64,000 bases of DNA from Schauerella fraxinea (GCA_030849965.1 JAVDKL010000001.1:682001-746000), one strand, 5' to 3'. Counted from the first letter of the stretch, positions 47,501-56,026 are shown. Numbers and translations are program-made. Notes: generated by a model not told the origin, from the sequence alone.

Positions 47501-50253
47501 AAGGCCTGGCGCAAGGCACGGTGTATACCTTACGCGCCGACTTGATGACAGTGGAAGCGCGCGCCCTGCTGCAGGCGGTTGCGCGGATTGCACTCATCGC
47601 CAGGCGCGGGTCGATCGCGACCCAATTGGCGCGGATGCCTGCGCTGGCCTTGCCGTCGCCCAAACCGCTGGCTTATACGCCCACGCCCGTTGCCCCAACG
47701 GCTGCGGATGCGGTGCCGATCGACACGGATGCATTGGAGTTTTTCAACGGCCTGGGCGGCTTTGCAAAGGACGGTCGTGAGTATGTGGTCGTGTTGGAAA
47801 AAGACACGATCACGCCTGCGCCCTGGATCAATGTGATCGCCAATCCAACCTTCGGATGCCAGGTATCGGCGGAAGGCAACGGCTACACATGGGCCGGCAG
47901 CAGCCGCGAGAATCAACTCACCCAGTGGTCCAACGATCCTGTCGTCGATCCCGCGAGCGAGGCCATCTACGTGCGCGATGAAGTCACCGGCGACGTAAGT
48001 TCAGCCAGTGCGCAGCCTCTGCGCGATGACGGCACCTACGTCGCGCGGCACGGCTTTGGCTATAGCCGATTCGAACACGTGGCACACGGCATCGGCTTGG
48101 ATCTGCTGCAGTTCGTGCCCTTGGAGGATCCGGTGAAGATCTCGCGCATGGTGTTGCGCAATCTCTCCGGCCGCACGCGACGGGTGTCGGTGACTGCCTA
48201 TACGGAATGGGTGCTCGGCACCTCGCGAGCCGCTTCCGGGCCCTTCATCGTGACCGAGATCGATGCGGCGTGCGGCGCACTTTTCGCCCGCAATCCGTAC
48301 AGCATGGTGTTCACCGATCGGGTGGCCTTCATGGATATGGCCGGCACGCAAACCTCGCACTCGGGCGACCGCACGGCGTTCATCGGTCGCAACGGCAGCC
48401 TTGCCCGCCCGGCAGCGCTCTACAGCCCCCCGCCGCTGCCCGGCACCACCGGCGCCGGCATCGACCCCTGCGGCGCCTTGCAACGGGTGTTCGAACTGGC
48501 ACCGGGCGAGTCGATCGAAACGGTGTACGTGATGGGTCAATGCGCCTCTACGGAAGAGGCTCGTGCGTTGGTACTGAAACTGCGCGATGCCGATCTCGAC
48601 GCGGCGTTGAATCGCGTGACAGCGCACTGGGAAGGCGTGCTGAATACCGTTCAAGTCAAGACGCCGGATCGCGCGATGGACATCATGCTCAATGGCTGGC
48701 TGCTCTACCAAACGCTCGCCTGCCGCGTGTGGGCCCGCTCGGCGTTTTACCAGGCGAGTGGCGCGTATGGCTTTCGGGATCAGTTGCAAGACGGCATGGC
48801 GCTCACGCTTGCCATGCCGCAGGAAACCCGCAGCCACCTGCTGCGCGCGGCGGGACGCCAGTTTCCCGAGGGCGATGTGCAGCACTGGTGGTTGCCGCAT
48901 TCAGGCCAAGGCGTGCGCACGCATATCTCCGACGATCGCGTGTGGTTGGCCTATGCCGTCGCCACGTATGTGGCTCGCACGGGGGATACGGACGTGCTTG
49001 CGCAACCGGTGCCGTTCATCGAAGGCGCTCGACTGTCACCGGAGGAACACGATGCGTTCTTCCAGCCAATGACCGGCGACGAGTCGGCGAGCTTGCTTGA
49101 GCATTGCGCCCGCGGACTGGATCAATGCCTCAGCCGCATCGGTCAACACGGCTTGCCGTTGATGGGCACGGGCGATTGGAACGACGGGATGAACAAGGTG
49201 GGTGAACACGGCCGGGGCGAAAGCGTCTGGCTTGGATGGCTGCAGATCCGCGCCATCGCCATCTTCGCGCCGCTCGCCGAAGCCCAGGAACCCGAGCGCG
49301 CTGCTGCGTGGCGTGCCCATGCCGCAGCCGTGCGCCAGGCCATCGAACACAGCGCGTGGGACGGCGCCTGGTATCGGCGCGCGACCTTCGACGACGGCAC
49401 CTGGCTGGGCGCCAAGGACAGCGAAGCGTGCCGGATCGACGCCATCGCGCAATCCTGGGCCGTGCTGTCGCAAGCGGCCGATCCGGCACGCGCGCGCACG
49501 GCAATGGCATCCGTAGAGGAGCACCTGATTTCCGACGACCACGATCTGTCGCTGCTCTTCACCCCGCCCTTTGACCACCCTGCCCGCGATCCCGGGTACA
49601 TCGCCGGCTACCCACCGGGGTTGCGCGAAAACGGTGGGCAATATAGCCATGCGGCCATGTGGAGCATCCTGGCCTTCGCGGCGCTGGACGACGGCGATCG
49701 CGCCCATCGTCTCTTTGCGCGCCTGAATCCGATCAACCATGCGCGCCACCCCGATGCCGTCGCCCGCTACAAGGTGGAGCCGTATGTGGTGGCGGCGGAT
49801 GTGTATGCCGTGGCACCCCACACCGGGCGCGGCGGCTGGACCTGGTACACGGGTTCGGCGGGCTGGATGCATCAGGCGGGTGTGGAAGGCATTCTCGGCA
49901 TTCGGCAGGTTGACGGCGGCTTGACGATCGATCCCCGCTTGCCTGCGGATTGGCCGGGCTTCGAGGCCACCGTCACGATCGGCGACACGCATTACGACAT
50001 CAGTGTCACCGTCGCACCGCCTTTCGATGTATCGGCGATCCAGGATGACGCTTCGGTCGCGTCGACCGGAATCCACTATCAAGCGCAGCTGGATGGTGCG
50101 GAGATGGTGCTCGATGAGCACGGGGGATTGACAGGCGCCACCGTGCGCGTGCCGTTGCAAGGCGGACATCATCGGTTGGCGATCGTTCAGACGCGCAGTG
50201 CCCCACGGCCCACCGTCGATATGGGATCGGCGGCGTCGGCGCACGCGAGCTGA
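41527..50253 (+). CDS. Cyclic beta-1,2-glucan synthase (NdvB/ChvB family)
   Basis: The 2908-residue membrane enzyme builds cyclic beta-1,2-glucan in the periplasm/inner membrane. The N-terminal cytoplasmic part (about 1-420) is followed by a helix pair near 436-500. The GT84 glycosyltransferase region carries LTLDADTRLP (about 658-667, metal-binding DxD). Further membrane segments lie near 845-890 and 968-1012. A glycoamylase-like segment spans about 1090-1530 (YNYMAHHQGMTIVA). A C-terminal GH94-like chain-length-control and phosphorolytic domain has TGDWNDGMNKVGEHGRGESVW near 2545. The domain set matches Agrobacterium ChvB and Brucella Cgs; the length is close to both. Cyclic glucans help osmotic adaptation and host interaction. 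A GH5 gene precedes it on the same strand. Confidence 0.93.
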   Translation: MFTIPSFMRARASSLWASTAPVRDELFGVERLEQHAASLAAAQAVTLKPPKVLSLRIRLKDNANVLLAAYRASATELESGHKVVPAAEWLLDNYHLVEAQIREIRDDLPPGYYQQLPKLASGPFAGYPRVFGLAWAYVAHSDSHVDQESLRRFVAAYQHVQPLEIGELWAVAITLRIVLIENLRRLADQMTAGRAVRAKADTLAEHLRDSDNTQRLLDAADAAWPESPLAELFAAQLAKRLRDQDPRTTPAVPWLEERLKRQSLSLDEAVQHAQLRQGASNVSVRNVITSMRLISDIDWADWFESVSLVDDRLRRASTFAEMDFATRNRYRSAIEQLARGAPLSELDITDAALAAARDSVAQAHAAFNGAVPSATRDQTTDPDANHIVTSTRLGLTIDAARLADPGYHLIAEGRPAFERIIGFKQPIRLQLNRLHVRLGMGGYIGAILVITLIFMAFAVWALSTTDLGLGWLIAYALLVCIPATEAATAVINRVVAWHVGASALPGLELAAGVPSHLRSMIAVPALLTNDAEVLEHIEQLEVHHLSGAGGDLSFALVLDGLDADREVLPQDAATLATATAAIARLNTRYAPPAGGPRFILLYRRRVFNPAEQTWMGWERKRGKLHELNRLLRGATDTTFIPIDGVSPQVPPDVKYVLTLDADTRLPRDAALHLIGKMGHPLNRPRFSQSEQRVVGGYAILQPRVTPALPIGREGSLYQRVFSSPGGMDPYASAVSDVYQDLFGEGSFTGKGIYDVDAVEAALAGRIPENTMLSHDLFEGVFARAGLASDIEVVEDVPARYDVAAKRQHRWTRGDWQLLPWITGRRPLTGTGRGKMLDNLRRSLQAPLSFATLALCAFMPLQAGVIGALIIVAGLALPALMPGAFGLWPRRSGILVHHHLAMLAADMRRATLQVALALAFMADQAWRMSDAIVRTLVRLVTRRRLLEWTTSAQSGRNPRLRIAGFYREMAPSCVAAAVLALVAVAVVPTSWPLPLAFALVWLAAPAMAWRVSRSPKVPQRLTLSAEDAQDLRLIARRTWRFFETFVTPLDNMLPPDNFQEMPKPVIATRTSPTNIGLYLLSAVSARDFGWAGTHEIVDRLEATFATLHKLPRFKGHFYNWYGTRELDALAPAYVSSVDSGNLAGHLIALANACDEWRAQPVSRHVQTGLHDTLVLARSSANALIRAMPTAHDPLTAVLNELDVALLSTQDLDAMLPVVKRLADKAMTLAHVHLPAAEAGPGADTLFWIDALRHAVTDHLHDRETRAVQPHAVSETHPLDQRLLAVAATARQLAWEMDFAFLLDPERKLLSIGYSVPDNQTDTNCYDLLASEARLASLFAIAKGDVATRHWFRLSRSATPMGNGSALISWSGSMFEYLMPSLVMRAPAGSLLEQTNRLVVDRQAAYGRALGIPWGVSESAYNARDIDFTYQYANFGVPGLGLKRGLSENVVIAPYATGLATMVAPHAARSNFGLMASMGALGHYGFYEALDFTRSRLPEDESVAIVYNYMAHHQGMTIVAIANTLHDGCMRTRFHAEPAIQACELLLQERLPRDVAIAHPRAEEVKTAAAGTIGDAPTVRRLTSTPMGAPVTHLLSNGRYAVMLTTAGGGYSRWHDIAVTRWREDTTRDDGGSFVFIRDRQTGLIWSAGVQPVGIESRHSDVVFGEDHAAFIRRDGPLTTSMEVMVSGEDDGEVRRITIVNSGRRARELDITSYAELVLASPAADNAHPAFAKLFVVTEYLPEFGALVATRRPRAHGEVQVWAAHFPVIEAQVAAAPQYESDRAKFIGRGRTVGTAQAIFDQTTLSNTVGTVLDPIFSLRQRIRVTPGTVARIAFWTVVADTREALLDLIDRHHDRSAFDRAKTLSWTQAQVQLRHLDIDTEEAANFQRLAAPILYADGRFRAPSDTIVRGLRDQKALWPHAISGDLPIVLLRVDDIEDMPMVRQMLRAHEYWRMKRLAVDLVIINERASSYVQDLQIAIDTAVRSNQARPALKGLAQGTVYTLRADLMTVEARALLQAVARIALIARRGSIATQLARMPALALPSPKPLAYTPTPVAPTAADAVPIDTDALEFFNGLGGFAKDGREYVVVLEKDTITPAPWINVIANPTFGCQVSAEGNGYTWAGSSRENQLTQWSNDPVVDPASEAIYVRDEVTGDVSSASAQPLRDDGTYVARHGFGYSRFEHVAHGIGLDLLQFVPLEDPVKISRMVLRNLSGRTRRVSVTAYTEWVLGTSRAASGPFIVTEIDAACGALFARNPYSMVFTDRVAFMDMAGTQTSHSGDRTAFIGRNGSLARPAALYSPPPLPGTTGAGIDPCGALQRVFELAPGESIETVYVMGQCASTEEARALVLKLRDADLDAALNRVTAHWEGVLNTVQVKTPDRAMDIMLNGWLLYQTLACRVWARSAFYQASGAYGFRDQLQDGMALTLAMPQETRSHLLRAAGRQFPEGDVQHWWLPHSGQGVRTHISDDRVWLAYAVATYVARTGDTDVLAQPVPFIEGARLSPEEHDAFFQPMTGDESASLLEHCARGLDQCLSRIGQHGLPLMGTGDWNDGMNKVGEHGRGESVWLGWLQIRAIAIFAPLAEAQEPERAAAWRAHAAAVRQAIEHSAWDGAWYRRATFDDGTWLGAKDSEACRIDAIAQSWAVLSQAADPARARTAMASVEEHLISDDHDLSLLFTPPFDHPARDPGYIAGYPPGLRENGGQYSHAAMWSILAFAALDDGDRAHRLFARLNPINHARHPDAVARYKVEPYVVAADVYAVAPHTGRGGWTWYTGSAGWMHQAGVEGILGIRQVDGGLTIDPRLPADWPGFEATVTIGDTHYDISVTVAPPFDVSAIQDDASVASTGIHYQAQLDGAEMVLDEHGGLTGATVRVPLQGGHHRLAIVQTRSAPRPTVDMGSAASAHAS

Positions 50254-50320
50254 TGGAGGGGTCCGCACATCATCGCCACCGCTCTCGCGGGTGACGATGG
50301 TGTGCAGTTCGAGGCGCGGG

Positions 50321-50349
50321 TGCGTGCGGCCTTAAGATAGCCGCATGCA
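50321..50349 (+). terminator. Hairpin after the glucan synthase gene
   Basis: TGCGTGCGGC (50321-50330) pairs with GCCGCATGCA (50340-50349) over ten positions with one G-T pair, 67 bases after the synthase stop. No T tract follows. It may be a weak terminator or an operator of the LysR gene that begins 44 bases later. Confidence 0.45.
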
Positions 50350-50392
50350 CTCCCGAGCGCGCCCGATATCTTCCATGCAGGAGCCCAACCGC

Positions 50393-51316
50393 ATGAATCT
50401 CTCGCTCCGCCACATGAAAGCCTTCACGGCATTGGCAGATCTGCGCAGCTTCACCCGGGCGGCCGAACACTGCTGCCTCACGCAAAGCGCCTTCAGCGCG
50501 CTCATTTCTAATCTCGAAAGCGATTTGGGACTGAAGCTTTTCTCGCGCAACACACGCAACGTCGAACTCACTGCCGAGGGCGAGGCTTTTCAACAGGTTG
50601 TGGCGCATCTGCTCCCCGAGATCGAGCGCGGGCTGGCAGAGATGCGCGACTATGTGGAGCGCCGTAAAGGACGCGTGGCGCTGGCCGCTATTCCTTCGAT
50701 TTCGTCGGGCATCCTGCCTGGCCTGCTCGCTCGATTCACGTGCGACTTCCCCGGCATCTCCGTGGAAGTCCATGACGTCGCCAGTACGGTATGCGTGGAT
50801 ATGGTGCGCAACCGCCAAGTGGACTTTGCACTGTGCGCCGCAGTGTCGCCTAGTGCCGAGCTCGACATTGAAGTGCTAGCGCGCGATACGTTCTATCTGA
50901 TCTGCCCGCACACGCATCCCTTGGCCACGCGATCGAGGCTGGAAGTGCAGGAATTGCTGGCCTACCCCGTCATCGCATTTGAGCGCAACAGCAGTATCCG
51001 CCAGCATCTGGACGCGGCCATCTATCCGCGACAATGGTTGCGTTCATATGAAGTAAACAGCCTGTCGACGGCTGCCGGTCTCGTCGCCGCCGGTTTGGGC
51101 GTGGCCATTGCCCCCACGTTGGCCCTGTTTCAATTTCGGTTGGCGGGCCTGCATGCCATACCGGTGTCGCTGCCGATCAATGAGCGCGATATTTGTCTGG
51201 CCAGACGCTCGGATGCCACCGATTCACTGGCTACGCAAGCCCTGCTGACACTATTGCGGATGCACTTCAAAGATGCCGTCGAAGCGATGGCACCAGTAGG
51301 TGCGTCCAAACGCTAG
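50393..51316 (+). CDS. LysR-family transcriptional regulator
   Basis: The 307-residue regulator starts at ATG 50393, preceded by AGGAG. The helix-turn-helix is at residues 18-40 (RSFTRAAEHCCLTQSAFSAL). The effector domain starts near 92 (VALAAIPSISSGILPGLLA). It resembles regulators of aromatic or organic-acid metabolism such as the CbbR/CynR-like group, without a firm assignment. A Bug binding protein and an enolase-superfamily enzyme follow on the same strand and are likely targets. Confidence 0.88.
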   Translation: MNLSLRHMKAFTALADLRSFTRAAEHCCLTQSAFSALISNLESDLGLKLFSRNTRNVELTAEGEAFQQVVAHLLPEIERGLAEMRDYVERRKGRVALAAIPSISSGILPGLLARFTCDFPGISVEVHDVASTVCVDMVRNRQVDFALCAAVSPSAELDIEVLARDTFYLICPHTHPLATRSRLEVQELLAYPVIAFERNSSIRQHLDAAIYPRQWLRSYEVNSLSTAAGLVAAGLGVAIAPTLALFQFRLAGLHAIPVSLPINERDICLARRSDATDSLATQALLTLLRMHFKDAVEAMAPVGASKR

Positions 51317-51428
51317 TGCGATTCACACACCATCAGGCGTTGAGACCCCGCCTCCTGCCACAGCGCTATATCGCTGTGCCGCTTTGCCACAAGACAGCTG
51401 GATTGCCAAGCCGTGCTGATTCATCGAT

Positions 51429-51450
51429 TTTCTCAATACCCTCAGAGAAA
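51429..51450. promoter_or_regulatory. Inverted repeat upstream of the first Bug gene
   Basis: TTTCTC (51429-51434) and GAGAAA (51445-51450), 10 bases apart, stand 74 bases before the start. The layout suits a LysR or similar regulator site at the promoter. Confidence 0.4.
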
Positions 51451-51523
51451 TTATCCATTTATCGGCTGAGACGACGCATTAGGATGACCTCACAACATAA
51501 GAAATACCGTGAGGAGACCATCC

Positions 51524-52498
51524 ATGAAGTGTCTGATCCATACTGTCCTGGGCGGCTGTCTAACCGCCGCCATCGCTCTTGCGACGCCCGCATCGGCCGC
51601 AGCCGACTACCCCAATAAACCGGTTCGTTTGATGGTGGGAATGGCACCGGGCGGGTCCAACGACACCGTAGCGCGAATGGTTGCCGCAGAGCTTTCGAAG
51701 TCGTGGCCGCAGCCGGTGGTGGTTGAGAACAAGCCCGGCGCCAACAGCACCATCGCCACCGGCGAACTCAAGCGTGCCGAGCCCGATGGCTACACGCTGA
51801 TGTTGGTGATTTCTTCTCACGTCACCAATACCCTGCTGTATCCCAACCTAAGCTATGCGTTGACCGACTTTGCACCCGTATCCCTTATCGCGGATACGCC
51901 TTTCGTGCTGGTTGCCAATCCAACATTCGGGCCCAGCAACGTTCCCGACCTGATTCGTCTGGCCAAGACCAAGGCAAGCGGCATCGATTTCGGTACGCCT
52001 GGGCAAGGATCGACACAGCACATTTCGCTTGAGCTGTTCGATCAGATGGCTGGCGTCAAAATGAACCACATTCCGTACAAGGGCGGCGCGCCGGCGCAGA
52101 CCGATGTGATCGGCGGCCAGATTCCGCTGATTTTTGCCACGCCCACGCAGAGCCTGCCGTTCATCAAGCAGCAAAAGCTGAAAGCCCTGGGCGTCACGTC
52201 CAAGCAACGCCTGGCGCAGTTGCCCGATGTGCCCACGCTGGCGGAGTCCGGCGTACCGGGTTACGAAGCCAATGTCTGGTTCGGCATCATCGCGCCGGGC
52301 AATACGCCGCCGCAAACCATCGCCTTCATCCACAAGGAAATCTCGCGCGTGATGCAAACGCCCGCCATCAAGGCACGTCTTGACGAAATGGGACTCACGC
52401 CCCTGGACGAATCGCCCGCGCAGTTTCAGCAATTGATCGACAGCGAAAAGGCCAAGTGGACTGACGTCATCAAGCAAAGCAACGTCAAGGTCGAGTAG
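51524..52498 (+). CDS. Bug family (TctC-type) periplasmic binding protein
   Basis: The 324-residue protein has a Sec signal peptide (MKCLIHTVLGGCLTAAIALA, ending TPASAAADYP). The mature part starts YPNKPVRLMVGMAPGG, the classic Bug motif, and has ATGELKRAEPDGYTL and HIPYKGGAPAQTDVIGGQ. Bug proteins capture carboxylated ligands for TctAB-type transporters or signalling. No TctAB genes are nearby, so it may serve a distant membrane pair. It is followed after 56 bases by the mandelate racemase-family gene. AGGAGA precedes the ATG. Confidence 0.93.
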   Translation: MKCLIHTVLGGCLTAAIALATPASAAADYPNKPVRLMVGMAPGGSNDTVARMVAAELSKSWPQPVVVENKPGANSTIATGELKRAEPDGYTLMLVISSHVTNTLLYPNLSYALTDFAPVSLIADTPFVLVANPTFGPSNVPDLIRLAKTKASGIDFGTPGQGSTQHISLELFDQMAGVKMNHIPYKGGAPAQTDVIGGQIPLIFATPTQSLPFIKQQKLKALGVTSKQRLAQLPDVPTLAESGVPGYEANVWFGIIAPGNTPPQTIAFIHKEISRVMQTPAIKARLDEMGLTPLDESPAQFQQLIDSEKAKWTDVIKQSNVKVE

Positions 52499-52554
52499 TT
52501 CCGGCCAACCGTGCTCCGCATCCTCCCCCTTATCTTGAAGAGACCCCAGACCTT

Positions 52555-53703
52555 ATGCCCACTATTGAATCCGTCTCCGTTTGCATTGCGCGCGTGCCCT
52601 TGGCCAATCCCGTCACCTTTGCCACTCGCCAGGTCACCGCGCGCGAGTATTGCCTGGTCCGTGTTCGGTCAACGGACGGCCAGGAAGGCCATGGCTATTG
52701 CTACGCGGTCAATAGCGGAGGCCGCTTGCTGGCGGTCGCGGTGACCGATCTGCTCGCCCCGCGCCTGATTGGCCAGGAGTCGCTGCGTGTAGAAGGCTTG
52801 TGGACCGAACTCTATCAAGAGGCGCTTTTGCTGGGCCGCGCGGGCGGCGTGATGCGCGCGCTGTCGGCTATCGATACCGCCCTGTGGGATCTGAATGCCC
52901 GCACCGCCGCCCTGCCGCTCTATCAGTATCTGGGCGCGGTGGCGCGCGATCGCGTGCCCGCTTATGCCAGCGGCGGTTACTACCTGCCAGGCAAAACGCC
53001 GGACAAGCTCGCGGCCGAAATGGCCCAGCATGTGAGCGAAGGATTTCGCGCGGTGAAAATGAAGGTCGGGCTCGAAAACGTTTCGGGCGAACGTAAACGT
53101 ATCGCGGCGGTTCGCGAAGCGATCGGCGACGATGTGCGGCTGATGCTGGACGCCAACAACGCCTGGCGCGATCTGCCTACGGCGCTCGAGTACATGCGTG
53201 CGTTCGAGCCGTACAACCCGTTCTGGATCGAGGAGCCGTTTTCACCAGACGATATCGATAACCATGTGAGGCTGGCGCGCGCCACACCTGTTACGGTTGC
53301 CACGGGGGAAGTGGAGGCGGGACGCTGGCGATTCAAGGACTTGATTCAGAGCGGCGCGACGACGCTCCTGCAGACGGATGCCACTGTGTGCGGCGGCATC
53401 ACCGAATGGCGACGCATTGCCGCCACTGCCGACAGTCACGGCATTACCGTGGCTCCGCATGCCTGGCACGACGTGCACGTGCACTTGGTGGCCAGTACGC
53501 CCAACGCCACCTATGTGGAATGGATGCCGGACGACTCCATCGTCAATTTCCGGCGCCTGATCGACCGTCAATTGACCGCAGAAAACGGCGATCTGTTGCT
53601 GCCGCGCGAACCCGGCTTGGGATTTACGTTCGACGCCGCGGCCATCGAGCAGTATGGGGTGATCTACCCCGGCGCAACCGATCGCTGGCAAGTGGTGCGG
53701 TAG
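52555..53703 (+). CDS. Mandelate racemase/muconate lactonizing enzyme family protein
   Basis: The 382-residue enolase-superfamily enzyme carries the general base pair Lys168-x-Lys170 (AVKMKVG), metal ligands Asp199 (LDANNAW), Glu226 (WIEEPF) and Glu252 (ATGEVEAG), and His302 in APHAWHD. This is the mandelate racemase subgroup with a Lys and His on opposite faces. It probably racemises or dehydrates an alpha-hydroxy or sugar acid. The adjacent Bug receptor suggests a carboxylate substrate. The precise reaction cannot be read from the sequence. Confidence 0.88.
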   Translation: MPTIESVSVCIARVPLANPVTFATRQVTAREYCLVRVRSTDGQEGHGYCYAVNSGGRLLAVAVTDLLAPRLIGQESLRVEGLWTELYQEALLLGRAGGVMRALSAIDTALWDLNARTAALPLYQYLGAVARDRVPAYASGGYYLPGKTPDKLAAEMAQHVSEGFRAVKMKVGLENVSGERKRIAAVREAIGDDVRLMLDANNAWRDLPTALEYMRAFEPYNPFWIEEPFSPDDIDNHVRLARATPVTVATGEVEAGRWRFKDLIQSGATTLLQTDATVCGGITEWRRIAATADSHGITVAPHAWHDVHVHLVASTPNATYVEWMPDDSIVNFRRLIDRQLTAENGDLLLPREPGLGFTFDAAAIEQYGVIYPGATDRWQVVR

Positions 53704-53831
53704 ACCGGCAGTCAAAGAAATGCACTGGGCAAGAGGTCGACTCTGCGGAAGGCGCCGGGCGTCGTACCGGCTGCTAGGGCACGGCCGGGGCCATGCCGAT
53801 GCCGCAGCCCATGAACAGCCACCACAAGGCC

Positions 53832-55004
53832 TCACGCCGACGCCTTCAGATCGCTTGCCGCCGGAAAGCCTGGAATCCCTTGTGCGGCACGCGCGGCGCG
53901 CACCACCGCCATCGCCATGACTTCGGCCGCCAGCACGCCCAGCAGCATCACGTTGCCGCGTGCTTTCGATACGCCCGTGGCGACGGTAAAAATGGTGTCG
54001 CCATCGGACAAGGTATGGATGGGGTTGATGCTGCGCGCCAACCCATCGTGGGCCATCTGGGCGATCTTCTGGGCTTCGGCCTTGGTGAGCGTGGCATCGG
54101 TGGCAATGACGCCGATCGTGGTGGCGGCACCCGTCTGCATCGACGTGGGCAAGTCGCCGCTCAAAATGGCCGCGCGCGTGTCCAGCAGCCGTTCGCCATC
54201 GGCAGTACGCGCGCCGGCGATCACTGCGCCGGTGTGCGGATCGATCACATCGCCCACGGCGTTCACCGCCACAATGGCGCCGATGGTCACGCCGCCCACC
54301 TTGAGCGATGCACTCCCGATGCCGCACTTCATGGCGCGTTTGCCGCCGTAAAGTTTGCCCACAGTGGCGCCCGCTCCCGCACCCACATTGCCTTCGGCCG
54401 GTGCAGCGGCGCTCGCCACCTCGCATGCGGCATAACCGGCGTCGGCGTCGGGGCGAATACGCGCATCGCCCACACCCAGGTCGAACAACACCGCGGCGGG
54501 CACAATGGGGACACGTGCCACGCCAACGTCGAATCCAATGCCGCGCGCCTCCAGACACCGCATGACACCGGTGGCCGTATCCAGACCGAACGCGCTGCCG
54601 CCCGACAGCACCACGGCATGTACTTTCTCGACGCGATTGGTGGGATTGAGCAGATCGGTTTCGCGGGTGCCGGGCGCGCCGCCGCGCACATCCACGCCGC
54701 CTGTGGCGCCGGCTTCCGTGAGAATCACCGTGCAGCCCGTCGGACGCCGGGGGTCAGTGAAGTGGCCAACCTTGATGCCGGGCACATCGGTGATGCTGCC
54801 GCTGCCCTCGCGGGACGCGGTGCGTTCGGCAGATGCTGTCGATGCTGCACCGCCAGCCGTGCCATTGACCGCAGGCGCTTGCCCACCTTGCAACGGCGCA
54901 TTGGCGGCCAAGACCTGTGAGGCGCCGCCGGCACCCAGAGCGGCCACACCGCCCGTGGCGGCCACTGCTTTTACGAAATTGCGTCTGCCCTGCGCTTGTG
55001 CCAT
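53832..55004 (-). CDS. Tat-exported P1 (S58) family peptidase/aminohydrolase
   Basis: The 390-residue protein has a twin-arginine signal (QGRRNFVKAVAATGG) ending near SQVLAANA. The rest is an N-terminal nucleophile hydrolase of the DmpA/NylC (S58) family: FGLDTATGVMRCLE, GNVGAGAGATVGKLYGG, and TTIGVIATDATLTK with the candidate nucleophile Thr. The segment AHDGLARSINPIHTLSDGDTIF is typical. In many members the residue before that Thr is Asn; here it is Ala. Autocleavage and activity therefore need testing. The start at 55004 has AGGAG 8 bases upstream; a longer frame lacks support. Substrates in the family include D-amino peptides, beta-peptides and nylon oligomers. Confidence 0.85.
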   Translation of the reverse strand: MAQAQGRRNFVKAVAATGGVAALGAGGASQVLAANAPLQGGQAPAVNGTAGGAASTASAERTASREGSGSITDVPGIKVGHFTDPRRPTGCTVILTEAGATGGVDVRGGAPGTRETDLLNPTNRVEKVHAVVLSGGSAFGLDTATGVMRCLEARGIGFDVGVARVPIVPAAVLFDLGVGDARIRPDADAGYAACEVASAAAPAEGNVGAGAGATVGKLYGGKRAMKCGIGSASLKVGGVTIGAIVAVNAVGDVIDPHTGAVIAGARTADGERLLDTRAAILSGDLPTSMQTGAATTIGVIATDATLTKAEAQKIAQMAHDGLARSINPIHTLSDGDTIFTVATGVSKARGNVMLLGVLAAEVMAMAVVRAARAAQGIPGFPAASDLKASA

Positions 55005-55093
55005 GCCGGTCTCCTGAGTGTGCTCGATTGTTGACGATGTTTGTGTGGAGGACAAATGCAACGTGCCTCGGGTACTTGCGGTGTCGTTCCCGT

Positions 55094-56026
55094 TCACGAC
55101 GTCGTCCGCGAAAATCGCGCGCACTCCGCCGCGAGCCACGTACTGAACGCCGCCACGCGCGCGTCATCATCCGATGTCGTCAGCAGCACATACCGCCCAG
55201 GCGACGTCACCGCCGCGCCCGCGCTGACGTCAACCAGACTGCCCGCCTGCAGATCCTCGGCAACCAATGCCCGCCGCCCCATTGCGATGCCTTGATGACT
55301 GCGCGCCGCCATCAGGCTCAGCATCGATAAGTTGAACTCTTGACTCGCACCGCCCGCTTGCCCGCCGTCCCAATCGGGGAAAACCTGGGCAAGCCACGTC
55401 TGCCACTCGATGTCCGGGGTGGCGCCATCCCAGGGCGCGGCATCGTGCAGCAGGGTGCAGGCGGCGAGCAAGGCGCGTCCTTTCAGCGGTGCATGCGCGG
55501 CGATCAGTTGCGGGCTGGCGACCGGAATCAGGGTTTCCGGCATCAAGGTCATCGCGTGAATCTCGTCGTAATCGACGGGGTCGTAGCGGATCGCGCAGTC
55601 GGTGCCGCTGGCCAGCATCTCGTGGCGATCCACGCGCTGAAACTCCGCGACCAGCTTGATTTCGATATCGGGATGGTCGCGATGAAATCGCGCCATGCGA
55701 GGCATCAGCCACATCATCGCAAACGACGGCGAGCAGGTTACCCGCAGCGTATTGGGCGTGGCGCTGATGCGCGCCACCGCCTCAGAGAGGCCGGCCAAAT
55801 GCGCCGACACCACCGCGTGCAAGCGGCGTCCGGCATCCGTCAACGCCAGACCGCGCGGCAGCCGCACAAAGAGCGGCACCGATAACTGCGTTTCCAACTG
55901 CCGGATCGTCTGGCTGACGGCGCCCGGCGTGATGTGCAGCGCTTCGGCCGCACGCGTGAAGTTGCAGTGGCGGGCGGCCACATCGAAACAGCGCAGCGCG
56001 CCCAACATCGAAGCGGAAAGTGACAT
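55094..56026 (-). CDS. LysR-family regulator, GcvA/DsdC-like
   Basis: The 310-residue protein shows the GcvA-type N-terminus MLGALRCFDVAARHCNFTRAAEAL with LHITPGAVSQTIRQLE as recognition helix. The effector domain begins near LRVTCSPSFAMMWLMP. It is divergent from dsdA, as DsdC is in enterobacteria, and so is the likely D-serine-responsive activator. The P1 peptidase gene lies downstream on the same strand, 90 bases away. Confidence 0.88.
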   Translation of the reverse strand: MSLSASMLGALRCFDVAARHCNFTRAAEALHITPGAVSQTIRQLETQLSVPLFVRLPRGLALTDAGRRLHAVVSAHLAGLSEAVARISATPNTLRVTCSPSFAMMWLMPRMARFHRDHPDIEIKLVAEFQRVDRHEMLASGTDCAIRYDPVDYDEIHAMTLMPETLIPVASPQLIAAHAPLKGRALLAACTLLHDAAPWDGATPDIEWQTWLAQVFPDWDGGQAGGASQEFNLSMLSLMAARSHQGIAMGRRALVAEDLQAGSLVDVSAGAAVTSPGRYVLLTTSDDDARVAAFSTWLAAECARFSRTTS

